Assembly (NCBI RefSeq): GCF_900187125.1
Contig: NZ_LT906468.1
Coordinates: 2,852,001 to 2,916,000 of the forward strand
DNA length: 64,000 nt
Direction of reading: 5' to 3'
Source of the DNA: Sphingobacterium mizutaii
Lineage (GTDB): Bacteria; Bacteroidota; Bacteroidia; Sphingobacteriales; Sphingobacteriaceae
Each line of letters opens with the position of its first letter. The first letter of the stretch is position 1. The notes beneath the pieces were generated by a model. It was given only the letters and a program-made list of their open reading frames with translations. It was not told the DNA's origin and did no database searches. Positions 8,637 to 16,760 of this stretch are shown here, piece after piece. A program made the position numbers and the translations under genes.

Positions 8637-10736
8637 CTACTCATCAACCCAGTTAGATTCAAATCCATCATAAAACTGGAAACCTTCATCTCTCAATTTG
8701 ACCAATGAATCTGGGATCTCCCATTCATCGCCATATTGACTGAAATTTTCACAGATCTTGACGAATTCATCCAAACCGATCATATCGATATAACCAAATA
8801 CCCCACCGGTCTGAACTGGATAGCCTAATCCCATTACGGAACCTAGATCCCCATCAATTGGACTAAATAAAATCCCTTCTTCCAGACAACGATAACTATC
8901 CAAAGCCAAAACCGCCAATAATCGATCTTGGATATCTTTTGCAGAAATTTGGCTATCAAGATCCTTTAATTCAGGATCGGAATAGTATTTTTTAGGCTTA
9001 TTATCTGGATAATCATAAAACCCACGACTGGATTTTCTTCCGGTCCTTCCTTTTTTGATCATCCGCTGTAGGTAGTTGTATACTCTCTTCTGACTGAAGC
9101 TCATATCAGGCAACTGTTCATATACATGGACCATCAATGGCAATGAGATCTCATCCAAAACCGCTAATGGACCTACGGCAAAACCTGCAAGCTTAGCGCC
9201 TTCCTCAATTCTTTCCATAGGAACACCCTCTAACAACATGGTAATTCCTTCCAATAGGTAATAGAAAAATATTCGGGAGGTAAAAAATGCCGGTCCATCA
9301 TTCACCACGATCGGGATCTTTTTGAGTTTACCGACAAAACTCAATGCTTTATCCAGTGTTTCCTCCGAGGTTTCCTTACCGCGGATGACTTCCACCAATG
9401 CCATACGATCTACCGGCGAGAAAAAATGCAAACCAATAAAACGACTAGGATCATCAAATGATTTCGATAATTTACTGATCGGCAAAGAAGTAGTATTGGA
9501 TGCGAATAGACCACTTTGTGCTAAATATCGCTTGCTATCATTGATGACTTCCGCTTTCAATCGCTTATCTTCAAAGACTGCTTCAACAATAATTTCCGCA
9601 CCATCTAAATCCTCTAATTGATCCGTAGGAAGAATGCGCTCTAATATCTTAGGCTTATCATCCTCCTTCATCTTATTCAATTCAATCAGTTTATTGCACA
9701 GCTTCTCAGAATAAGCTCTGCCCTTTTCGGCATTTTGCAGATCCACATCCTTTAAGATCACATCAATTCCTGCTTTCGCCACTTCATAGGCTATACCAGA
9801 ACCCATCATCCCAGCTCCGATAACTGCGACCTTGCTGATTTCCGCATCTTCAACTTCTTTACACATGGAAATCGCATCCTCAACTGCATAATGGAATGTT
9901 CTCACCCTTGTTAGGGTTTCCTTCGCGGTCAACAAACCTACATAGGCAAGGTGTTCCTTTGTCAGCAACTCTTTATAGCTCTGCCCTTCAGAACCTTGTA
10001 TCAAACTCAATATTACCTCAGTCAGCAACAAAGGCTTTATAGCCTTGGCATTTAATTTTTGTATGGCTTCTGATAATTTACCCTGATCAACCTTCCATTT
10101 GAACTTATGGGACTTATTGAGGGCTGAATTTTCCTGGAGCCAAGCTTGAACCTGTTCCCAAGAACTGATTCTATCTTGGATAAGACCTGTTTTTTCAGCT
10201 TCCTCAGGTTTGATCAACCTACCTGAATTTAATAGATCGAAAACAAATTCTGCATCCACAAGCCCTAATAATTTACTGAAGCTTCCGTTACCGGTCAACA
10301 TGCCAAAGGCACCTTCTGGGAAACCCATCTTGGCTTTAGGACCGATCCCAATACGTCGATCAAATAGCAACAGAAAAGCAGCTGCCAAACCTGTACAAGC
10401 TTTATCAAATAAAACAACCGTCGGTTTCTCGATTTCAGAAAGCTCAATGATCATTTCATCGATATGCTCTAATTTAGTAAGGAAACCTTCTTTTCCGGCC
10501 ATATAGATCAATTCCTCATAATCTGCATCCCTAAACTTTCCTTCCAAGATCAATTGCAAACTAGTACAATCACTTTTCTTAAGGACAGAAAGAAGTAGTT
10601 CGATACAGAACTTGAATTCATCTAATGAAAGATCATGTGGGCGCGATCTTACGTTGATCCATCTCAATTGATAGACCCCATCAGCATTTTTACTGACACT
10701 GATTTGCTCTTTAATTCTCTCCTTAATTTTACTCAT
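8637..10736 (-). CDS. Fused enoyl-CoA hydratase/3-hydroxyacyl-CoA dehydrogenase
   Basis: The 699-residue protein has the FadB/FadJ layout: a crotonase-like domain (about 1-240), an NAD-binding Rossmann domain with GAGMMG at 307-312, then two 3HCDH C-terminal segments. The dehydrogenase catalytic pair is present as His437 (in LHFFSP) and Glu449 (in LVEVIRG). In the crotonase domain, Glu141 (in FPEG) matches FadB Glu139, but the position of FadB Glu119 is Ala120 in a GLAAAF context, so hydratase activity is doubtful. The gene follows the acyl-CoA dehydrogenase gene by 24 bp and ends at a strong terminator. No thiolase is adjacent. Confidence 0.85.
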   Translation of the reverse strand: MSKIKERIKEQISVSKNADGVYQLRWINVRSRPHDLSLDEFKFCIELLLSVLKKSDCTSLQLILEGKFRDADYEELIYMAGKEGFLTKLEHIDEMIIELSEIEKPTVVLFDKACTGLAAAFLLLFDRRIGIGPKAKMGFPEGAFGMLTGNGSFSKLLGLVDAEFVFDLLNSGRLIKPEEAEKTGLIQDRISSWEQVQAWLQENSALNKSHKFKWKVDQGKLSEAIQKLNAKAIKPLLLTEVILSLIQGSEGQSYKELLTKEHLAYVGLLTAKETLTRVRTFHYAVEDAISMCKEVEDAEISKVAVIGAGMMGSGIAYEVAKAGIDVILKDVDLQNAEKGRAYSEKLCNKLIELNKMKEDDKPKILERILPTDQLEDLDGAEIIVEAVFEDKRLKAEVINDSKRYLAQSGLFASNTTSLPISKLSKSFDDPSRFIGLHFFSPVDRMALVEVIRGKETSEETLDKALSFVGKLKKIPIVVNDGPAFFTSRIFFYYLLEGITMLLEGVPMERIEEGAKLAGFAVGPLAVLDEISLPLMVHVYEQLPDMSFSQKRVYNYLQRMIKKGRTGRKSSRGFYDYPDNKPKKYYSDPELKDLDSQISAKDIQDRLLAVLALDSYRCLEEGILFSPIDGDLGSVMGLGYPVQTGGVFGYIDMIGLDEFVKICENFSQYGDEWEIPDSLVKLRDEGFQFYDGFESNWVDE

Positions 10737-10760
10737 TATCCTCTTATTTACATCGGTTAA

Positions 10761-11924
10761 TTATCGTTTTTCATAATCCACTTCATCAATGAATATCTTC
10801 GACAGAATTTCAAGCATAATTTCCGATGTTCCCCCAATGATGGTACCAACACGTACATCTCGGTATAATCTGGAAATCTTATAATCTTCTGTAAAGCCAT
10901 AGCCACCAAACAACTGCAGGCATTCCCCAACAATTTTGATGGCCAGCTCACTACATTGCAGTTTAGCAATGGAACATTCCTTAACTGCATATTTTTTCTG
11001 ATTCTCAAGGTCACAACAGTGATAGACGAAACTTTTTAAAACCTCAATATCGGCCATCATCTGCGACACTCTATGACGAATAACTTGAAAATCCTTCAAT
11101 TGTTTGTTAAATGCCGACCTTTCTTTCAGATAATTGAGTGTGTATTCTACTGCTGATTCCGCGGTAGCGAGGCTATGTATGGCAGCTGTCAAACGCTCGA
11201 GCTGCAATCCGCCCATCAAATATTTAAATCCTTTTCCCAATTCACCAATTAAGTGGTCTTTTGGAACCTTTACATTATCAAAGCCCAGTTCGGCAGTATC
11301 GGAAGCATGCCAACCTAATTTCTGGATCTTATTGGTTGTCAAGCCTTCTGACCCTTTATCGATCAACAATAAGCTAATCCCTGAGGATCCTGCTTTTGGA
11401 TCTGTTTTTACCACGGTAATATAGAAATCACCGTAATAGCCATTGGTGATAAAAGTCTTGGAGCCATTGACCAAGAAATAATCACCCTGATCAATCGCTG
11501 TGGTCTTGATGTTCTGAACATCCGAACCAGCTCCAGGTTCAGTAATTGCAATTGCACTAACCAGTTCCCCAGAAATGACCCTACTCAAGTACTTTTCTTT
11601 GAGAAATGTCGAACCATATTTCAATAAATAAGGCGCAGACATATATTCTATTACAAGCGCAGAAATGGTAAACCCTCCAGAAAAGCAATATGATAGTTCT
11701 TCGCAAAATATTAGGGAATAATAGAAATCTAGGTCTAATCCGCCATATTCTTCGGGATAAATTAGGCCTAAGTAACCCATCTCTCCCATTTTCCGCCAGA
11801 TGGCTTTATCAATTTTACAGGTACTCTCCCATTCATCGATATGTGGAAGGATTTCTTTTTTGATAAATGAACGTAAACTCTCCCTGAAAAATTGGTGTTC
11901 AGGGCTAATTGGTGTCGAAAGCAT
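10761..11924 (-). CDS. Acyl-CoA dehydrogenase, LCAD/IVD-type active site
   Basis: This 387-residue flavoprotein would introduce the alpha,beta double bond into acyl-CoA. Family motifs include ITEPGAGSD (128-135), LVNGSKTFITNG (151-162) and a C-terminal LFGGYGFTEDY. The usual catalytic Glu of MCAD/SCAD (YEGT) is Gly here (IIGGTSE), while the position corresponding to MCAD Thr255 is Glu243 (in LERL). That swap is characteristic of long-chain and isovaleryl-CoA dehydrogenases, so the enzyme should be active with base Glu243. It is the first gene of a two-gene operon with the hydratase/dehydrogenase. Acyl-chain specificity cannot be read from the sequence. Confidence 0.88.
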   Translation of the reverse strand: MLSTPISPEHQFFRESLRSFIKKEILPHIDEWESTCKIDKAIWRKMGEMGYLGLIYPEEYGGLDLDFYYSLIFCEELSYCFSGGFTISALVIEYMSAPYLLKYGSTFLKEKYLSRVISGELVSAIAITEPGAGSDVQNIKTTAIDQGDYFLVNGSKTFITNGYYGDFYITVVKTDPKAGSSGISLLLIDKGSEGLTTNKIQKLGWHASDTAELGFDNVKVPKDHLIGELGKGFKYLMGGLQLERLTAAIHSLATAESAVEYTLNYLKERSAFNKQLKDFQVIRHRVSQMMADIEVLKSFVYHCCDLENQKKYAVKECSIAKLQCSELAIKIVGECLQLFGGYGFTEDYKISRLYRDVRVGTIIGGTSEIMLEILSKIFIDEVDYEKR

Positions 11925-12169
11925 ATAAGTTTATTTGGTTTCAAAGAGCATAGATTAAACAGAAATAAATTAATGCTCTTATTGGGATAAATTTAGGAAA
12001 TAATGGTCAAATTTCCATAAATTATCCGTTAAAACAAAAGGCATCAGACAGATTGCAAATTCCTTCTATAAATAAGAGGTTTTATATTTGTCCTGGCCAA
12101 AAAACTAGAAGAAAACCAGGGCAAATGGAAGGTCTTGCTTATCCGCCGATGCCTAAAATTGTTGAATGA

Positions 12170-12595
12170 TTATTCAAAGTAATTTCCAGAAATCTCTTTT
12201 ATCTTTTCGTCAAAGATTTCTTCTGGACAGTGTATCAATTGTCTCAATGCAAATAATTGATAGAAACTGGGTTCATCAAGGATGTTCAAGAACAGAAACA
12301 TCTCTTTAAGGATCAATCTTTCTTTATCATCCGAACGTGAAGACAAAACTTCCAATAAGGTCAGTTTTATCTCGTTTAAGCTAAGTTTATAATGGGTCAA
12401 CCCACCGCCTAAGCTCCAAAATCCTTGATCAATTATGTCCTTATATTTGATGCGTTCAAATAGGTTGATTATCTGCGATCGTTGCTCAACACTCAAGTTT
12501 TCTAAGTTTTTTGAAGTGGTAAAACAATTCGCAGCGACATCCTGTAGTTTCCTTTCAAGATCCTGCCCTTCCAAAGTGTTGTTTGGTATTTCCAT
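12170..12595 (-). CDS. Hypothetical protein, 141 aa
   Basis: I do not recognise this protein. The ATG at 12593-12595 (MEIPNNTLEGQ) is chosen because the 15-residue extension to 12640 is Asn/Lys/Tyr-rich and looks untranslated; an upstream start remains possible. The protein is acidic, soluble and predicted mostly helical, with no signal peptide or Cys motif. A GTATATAT/ATATATAC inverted repeat lies about 90 bp upstream. It stands alone between the beta-oxidation operon and a long gene-free stretch. Confidence 0.6.
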   Translation of the reverse strand: MEIPNNTLEGQDLERKLQDVAANCFTTSKNLENLSVEQRSQIINLFERIKYKDIIDQGFWSLGGGLTHYKLSLNEIKLTLLEVLSSRSDDKERLILKEMFLFLNILDEPSFYQLFALRQLIHCPEEIFDEKIKEISGNYFE

Positions 12596-12685
12596 ATTAA
12601 AATAATTAAGATATTTCAAAAGCTTATTGCTCCTCCCCAATCATGTCCGCAATCGCTTTTAGTCAATAAACCACTGTACCGAAAC

Positions 12686-12704
12686 GTATATATAGCATAT
12701 ATAC
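12686..12704. promoter_or_regulatory. Short inverted repeat upstream of the 141-aa gene
   Basis: The 8-bp arms GTATATAT and ATATATAC are separated by AGC. The position, about 90 bp upstream of the chosen start, would suit an operator, but AT-rich palindromes arise easily by chance. Confidence 0.3.
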
Positions 12705-13113
12705 AACTCAGCCCATTGCGATTAGCGTTATTAATCTGCAATAAATTTTAATTACTACCCAAAGGAATTACCTGTACAAAAGTAACTATATTTAAATTAA
12801 TTTAATATTAAAACATATTTTTTATTATATTTTTAATAAAGAGAAAACAACAGAATTATTGAATCGCAATAAATAACCAAGCCTGAATTTTTTTTCAGCA
12901 AACTATAAATCAATCCATTAAGCATTGCATACTTTGCTAAAAATCAATTTTTTCATTATTTTATAAATTAAAATTTTCATAAAACTAGATGAAGTTGGTT
13001 TAAAATTTAACATATAAACATTAAGTAATTGTTAATTATACCAGATGGAAATCTTAGCGCTTTGCAATTATCCTATATGGAACCAAGAATTTTTGATGAG
13101 GCTGTTTATTTCA

Positions 13114-13146
13114 CAAAAAAAAGTCATCAAGGCTGATGACTTTTTG
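13114..13146. terminator. Orphan terminator-like hairpin
   Basis: The stem GTCATC-aaggct-GATGAC is extended by A:T pairs on both sides and could end transcription in either direction; the U run is longer on the minus strand (eight). No gene ends near it on either strand, so it may terminate an unannotated small RNA. Confidence 0.55.
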
Positions 13147-13359
13147 ACTATGATTTTCTTAGGTAGTTAAAATACGATTTATTAAACTAATTTTAGAATT
13201 ATTAAACGACTAAATTAGATAAATAAGGACTTAATAGCCAAATATTATTTGCAAAATTTCCGTTATTTTGTCAGATTATTTCGACAAAAAAATAAAATAT
13301 TGCTTCAACAACTATATTTCTGTAATTTTATTAAACCAATTAATAAACTTTAACCAAAA

Positions 13360-13892
13360 ATGTCCACAGTTTCTGAAACCAAAAGGCTGATTCTCCGTGA
13401 AATTTCCACAGCCGACCGTAATGACATGTTCGAAATGGATGCTGACCCCGAGGTACATCAGTATATCTTCAACCAACCTGTAAAATCCATCCAAGAAATT
13501 GATGAAGCAATACAATTTATTAAAACCCAATACCTAGAAAATGGCGTTGCTCGCTGGGCCATTATCAAAAAAGACGGTATGGAAATGATTGGCTGGTGTG
13601 GATTAAAGTACATCAAGGAGCCCTTGAATGGGATCAGTAATTTTTATGACCTAGGTTATAGACTCAAAAGAAAGCTTGGGGAAATGGATTTGCCTCAGAG
13701 GCATGTATTGCCAGCTTGAAATATGCCAAGGAGGTCCTGAACCTTAAGAAAGTCTACGCTACGGTACATCCTGAAAACGTAGGCTCACTAAATGTGCTCA
13801 AGAAAATGGGTTTTGAAATCGGTGAAATTTTTGATTACGAAGGATCTCCTTCTTTTTTCTGTGAATTAGACCTCGATAAGTTCAATTTTTAA
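13360..13892 (+). pseudogene. GNAT acetyltransferase, frameshifted
   Basis: The frame starting at the ATG at 13360 encodes a GNAT N-terminus (ETKRLILREISTADRNDMF, then an Asp/Glu-rich segment) but runs off at 13719 after YRLKRKLGEM. Reading one base differently at about 13674 gives WGNGFASEACIASLKYA, the acetyl-CoA motif A, then NVGSLNVLKKMGFE and a stop at 13892. One G appears to be missing in AAGCTTGG. The rest is intact over about 177 codons, so the lesion is either recent or a sequencing error. The substrate is unknown. Confidence 0.8.
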
Positions 13893-14042
13893 AGAAGGTC
13901 CACATTAAAAAAAACCTGTCATTAAAAATCTACTAAATTCATATCCTCTTAATAATCAATAAAAATTATCTTAAACAATAGCTTTTTTGCTCATCAATTA
14001 TTCGTAAATTTAAGAGACAAATAGATGTAAAAAAAAGGTACT

Positions 14043-14795
14043 ATGGCAACTTTTAGCGACAACTTCTCTAAACAAGCATCTATTTATGCTCAGTTTAGAC
14101 CATCATACCCTCACGAGCTGTATGATTATCTCAGCAACTTAACTCCAGCGCATGATTTGGCATGGGACTGTGGAACGGGAAACGGCCAATCTGCCATACA
14201 TTTAGCCGACTTTTATAATCAAGTCTATGCCTCAGACCCTAGCGAAGCCCAAATAAAAAATGCTTTCGAGCATGAAAAGGTGACTTACCATGTGGAAAAG
14301 GCAGAAGAACCCAGCCTTCCTGAGCATGCTGTTGATATAATCACTGTGGCACAAGCCATACACTGGTTCGATATCGACAAGTTCTACGAAGCTGCAAAAA
14401 AAGTCCTTAAAAAAGATGGAATTATTGCTGTCTGGGCCTATGCTGTCCCACAAGTAGACAAAAACATCGATCCCATCACCCAAAATTTCCATGATAAGAC
14501 CGTAGGTCCATATTGGCCTTCTGAGATCAAATTACTGCAACAGGGTTACACCACCATACCTTTTCCTTTCCGGGAAATTGAACCTCCTGAATTCTATATC
14601 CACAAAAAATATAAACTCCAGGATTTCCTTGGCCATCTGTTGAGCTGGTCTGCTACACAACGCTATATCCAACAGGAAGAAAGAAATCCTCTCTTTAAAT
14701 TAAAGGAGGAATTAGTCCCCTTTTGGAAGGATGAGGAAGAAGCTAAACAGGTAACCTGGAAGATCATTATGCGCGTTGGAAAATTACCGAGTTAA
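14043..14795 (+). CDS. Class I SAM-dependent methyltransferase
   Basis: The 250-residue protein has SAM motif I as DCGTGNGQSAIHL (about 45-57), an acidic end to strand 2 (ASDPSEAQI), and AQAIHWFD after motif II. The AQAIHWF pattern is typical of the Methyltransf_11 group that includes trans-aconitate and fungal Crg1-like enzymes. The substrate cannot be deduced. It is a single gene, convergent with the downstream acetyltransferase across a bidirectional terminator. Confidence 0.85.
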   Translation: MATFSDNFSKQASIYAQFRPSYPHELYDYLSNLTPAHDLAWDCGTGNGQSAIHLADFYNQVYASDPSEAQIKNAFEHEKVTYHVEKAEEPSLPEHAVDIITVAQAIHWFDIDKFYEAAKKVLKKDGIIAVWAYAVPQVDKNIDPITQNFHDKTVGPYWPSEIKLLQQGYTTIPFPFREIEPPEFYIHKKYKLQDFLGHLLSWSATQRYIQQEERNPLFKLKEELVPFWKDEEEAKQVTWKIIMRVGKLPS

Positions 14796-14882
14796 TTTTT
14801 TAATATTCCAAACAAACTTTATTAAACAAATCCTGTTTAATTCTTGGGTTTGGTGACAGAAAAAAAAAGTATTTCATCAAAA

Positions 14883-14906
14883 AAAGAGGTTCTTTCGAAC
14901 CTCTTT
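14883..14906. terminator. Bidirectional terminator
   Basis: The 10-bp stem AAAGAGGTTC/GAACCTCTTT with loop TTTC lies between the convergent methyltransferase and acetyltransferase genes. A and T tracts flank it on both sides. Confidence 0.8.
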
Positions 14907-14938
14907 CTATTTATTTCTCAATTATTATTTAAGCTTTT

Positions 14939-15469
14939 TTAATCATCTAATTTCTTTTCGAAAGCTTTCCTAGCGCTACCCCGGAAGTATACCTCCCCAC
15001 AATACACATAGCCTAACTTTTCCAATACCCTTAACATCCCCGTATTATCAAAGTTGGTATCCACTTTCAGGCTCAAATAACCATTGTCAAAACTCAGCTT
15101 CTGAGCTTCCTCCAGCATCCAGGTCGCCTGCCCTTTCACATAATTCGCTTGGGAAACAGCAATCCTATGCACTACAGAAAAAGGCCTATTGGTCAACCAT
15201 TGATCGGCGATCGCCTCATAGGCTGGCTCTCCATCAAAAATCAGCGCCAAATAGCCCGTCAATTTTCCCCTGGGATCAATACTCACATAACCATACCCCT
15301 TTTCAATATCTGTTTTCACCACATCAAGGTTAGGATAACCATCTTGCCATTGGTTACTTCCCTCCTCGCGCCTTTTATCGATCGCCTCTTGCATAATGGA
15401 CCAAATCAACTCTGCTTCCTCTGGCAAAGCTTTTCTAAAAGTAAATCCTGAAAATTGTTCTTTTGACAT
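14939..15469 (-). CDS. GNAT family N-acetyltransferase
   Basis: A protein of about 176 residues, started at ATG 15467-15469 (MSKEQFSGFTFRKA); the six bases upstream would need a TTG start. GNAT features are an N-terminal RKALPEEAELIWSIM helix, GYLALIF, VHRIAVSQ as strand 4, and DTNFDNTGMLRVLEKLGY, the typical motif B region. The acetyl-CoA loop is weak (YVKGQATWM instead of RxxGxG/A). It would transfer an acetyl group to an unknown amine. Confidence 0.8.
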   Translation of the reverse strand: MSKEQFSGFTFRKALPEEAELIWSIMQEAIDKRREEGSNQWQDGYPNLDVVKTDIEKGYGYVSIDPRGKLTGYLALIFDGEPAYEAIADQWLTNRPFSVVHRIAVSQANYVKGQATWMLEEAQKLSFDNGYLSLKVDTNFDNTGMLRVLEKLGYVYCGEVYFRGSARKAFEKKLDD

Positions 15470-15599
15470 AACCAAAAATACTGTTTTTATTCAGATTCCA
15501 TTTTAATCAAGCAGGAAGTTTTTAAGCTATAATATTGTCCTTATTTTTTTCTTCTAGATAAGGTTTGGATGGAGAAGATCAATCGAACCTGGTTTTACT

Positions 15600-15645
15600 C
15601 TTATTCGAGGCATATTCGGAAAATTCAAAATATGCCTCGAATAAG
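15600..15645. repeat. Inverted repeat E, copy 1
   Basis: The perfect 17-bp arms CTTATTCGAGGCATATT (15600-15616) and its complement (15629-15645) have a 12-nt loop. The 18-mer TATTCGAGGCATATTCGG recurs exactly in a second inverted repeat at 56634-56719, so this is a dispersed repeat rather than only a terminator. Confidence 0.75.
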
Positions 15646-15755
15646 GTTAAGAAAAAAGCAAGACCTATTCTGATTGCTCCGGAATAAATTGAGCTACAAT
15701 AATGACCAAGGGAAACCCAGGTTCTTTGAAAACCAACAGGGGATTAGAAAGATAA

Positions 15756-15786
15756 AAAAAATTCCCCAAAGGGCTTTGGGGAATTT
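15756..15786 (-). terminator. Terminator downstream of the 45-aa gene
   Basis: The stem ATTCCCCAAA/TTTGGGGAAT with loop GGGC is followed on the minus strand by a run of about eight U. It lies about 155 bp past the 45-aa ORF and could also act on the plus strand. Confidence 0.7.
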
Positions 15787-15941
15787 ACAGAAACGGGTTT
15801 TGATAACCCTTATGAACCAATTTAATTAATGATGATCTTGTATGTCGTTTTGTTATTTATCAATGAAACTTTATAAAGTAAGGGGTTATAACTATGCAAG
15901 GCCCATCCTATTGTAATTATAACCCTTCACCAAGGTTGAGT

Positions 15942-16079
15942 TTAGGTTTTATTTTTAAAGCAGTACCAATGCCCTTTGTCCAAATCTAAAAAGATTCCAT
16001 TTCCCATCCATCCTGTACCATCCTGCAAAAATTCTTGTTTCGAAAGCATTTTCTTGCTTAAATCGAAATCTAGGCGCAT
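15942..16079 (-). CDS. Small protein, 45 aa
   Basis: An ATG at 16077-16079 opens a 45-codon frame: MRLDFDLSKKMLSKQEFLQD, then a Gly/Trp-rich middle (GTGWMGNGIF) and the end HWYCFKNKT. The composition (Trp, Gly, Asp, one Cys) looks like a real folded peptide rather than noise, but I recognise no family. Directly upstream (16084-16100) is a half-site, ATAAAACAAGTAT, matching the arm of the large palindrome at 16570-16605. A terminator at 16184-16209 separates it from the 87-aa gene, so it would be a separate transcript. Confidence 0.45.
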   Translation of the reverse strand: MRLDFDLSKKMLSKQEFLQDGTGWMGNGIFLDLDKGHWYCFKNKT

Positions 16080-16083
16080 TATT

Positions 16084-16100
16084 CCTTAAATAAAACAAGT
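16084..16100. promoter_or_regulatory. Half-site matching the 36-bp palindrome
   Basis: ATAAAACAAGTAT is shared exactly with the left arm of the palindrome at 16570-16605 and lies just upstream of the 45-aa ORF. A 13-bp AT-rich match could be chance, but its position before a small gene in the same locus favours a binding site. Confidence 0.35.
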
Positions 16101-16183
16101 ATTAATTATTAAAAATTTTCATTAAGTAAGGCCGTAACTTTTATTTTTCTTCAGAAAATGCTGGTTTTTAGCGAAACAAAAAA

Positions 16184-16209
16184 GCGGATCCTTCAACAGA
16201 AAGACCCGC
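16184..16209 (-). terminator. Terminator of the 87-aa gene
   Basis: A 7-bp stem with one G:U pair (GCGGGTC with GGATCCGC on the minus strand) is followed by six U. It starts 25 bp after the stop of the 87-aa gene. Confidence 0.7.
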
Positions 16210-16233
16210 CAGACAAATAGAAATGAAAAAATA

Positions 16234-16497
16234 TTAAGCAATCTTGACCTTAGGATCAAGTACTTTGATCAAATCAGCTTTTAGGAAAGCGACGCGGAAT
16301 CCGTAGCTCAACAAGGTGTTTTGAATGTCGTTCTCCAGCCGACCTGGAGCATGGACATTCATGACATATTGTTTATCATCCATATCAATCGATATCGGAC
16401 CCAATTGAGGATATTCGCGAGCTAACTTTTCAAAGATTTGTTGCCTTTGCAAAAGCGCATTTAATGGTGCTCGAAAGGATAATATGTAGTTCTCCAT
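16234..16497 (-). CDS. Small conserved-looking protein, 87 aa
   Basis: A cytosolic protein of 87 residues, MENYILSFRAPLNALLQRQQ to DPKVKIA. The order of likely elements (strand, helix LLQRQQIFEKLAREY, strand ISIDM, strand YVMNVHA, helix LENDIQNTLLSYG, strand FRVAFL) is a ferredoxin-like beta-alpha-beta-beta-alpha-beta pattern, weakly reminiscent of heavy-metal-associated domains, but there is no CxxC and no Cys at all. It has its own promoter (16554-16583), overlapped by a 36-bp palindrome, and faces away from the SufR-like regulator. Its function is unknown; it may be a target of that regulator. Confidence 0.65.
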   Translation of the reverse strand: MENYILSFRAPLNALLQRQQIFEKLAREYPQLGPISIDMDDKQYVMNVHAPGRLENDIQNTLLSYGFRVAFLKADLIKVLDPKVKIA

Positions 16498-16553
16498 GAT
16501 AAGGTTGTGTTAATTGAAGTAATAGCTAACAATCTATTCCAGATTGTGTATAT

Positions 16554-16583
16554 CAAAGTTAAAAAATAGCTTTAATAAAACAA
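16554..16583 (-). promoter_or_regulatory. Bacteroidota-type promoter of the 87-aa gene
   Basis: On the minus strand TTG (16581-16583), 19 nt and TAACTTTG (16554-16561) match the TTG-N19-TAnnTTTG consensus of the Bacteroidota primary sigma factor. The -33 box lies inside one arm of the palindrome at 16570-16605. Confidence 0.65.
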
Positions 16584-16605
16584 GTATACACTTGTTTTAT
16601 TAAAG
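16570..16605. promoter_or_regulatory. 36-bp palindromic operator candidate
   Basis: The perfect 16-bp arms CTTTAATAAAACAAGT and ACTTGTTTTATTAAAG are separated by ATAC. It lies between the divergent 87-aa gene and the SufR-like regulator and covers the -33 box of the former. Such symmetry is what a dimeric winged-helix regulator would bind, so autoregulation and repression of the small gene is the simplest reading. Confidence 0.65.
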
Positions 16606-16760
16606 CAAAATTAATGCTGGATTAATGATAAAATAACCTTTAAAAGAACAAATAACACTGTATTAGGGGGAAATATAGATTTTTCCTATTCTCCTTAGAA
16701 AAAATCTATTGAAATTATTTATTTATATTTGCTAGAATAAAGCAAGAAATAACTTGGCTA

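Larger units (their letters stand above)
12641..13359. other. Gene-free AT-rich stretch
   Basis: About 720 bp contain no supported ORF. Visible items are the inverted repeat at 12686-12704 and an isolated terminator-like hairpin at 13114-13146. The rest is very AT-rich with no further pattern I can support. Confidence 0.6.
15470..15941. other. Gene-free stretch with two hairpins
   Basis: The stretch holds the 17-bp inverted repeat at 15600-15645 and the terminator at 15756-15786. Near 15880-15930 an imperfect inverted repeat around GGGTTATAA and TTATAACCC probably belongs to the 3' end of the transcript of the 45-aa gene. No ORF is supported here. Confidence 0.55.

Noticed and set aside
13312-13530. 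72-codon ORF on the minus strand
   Set aside because: A shadow of the acetyltransferase reading frame; composition is unlike the real genes here.
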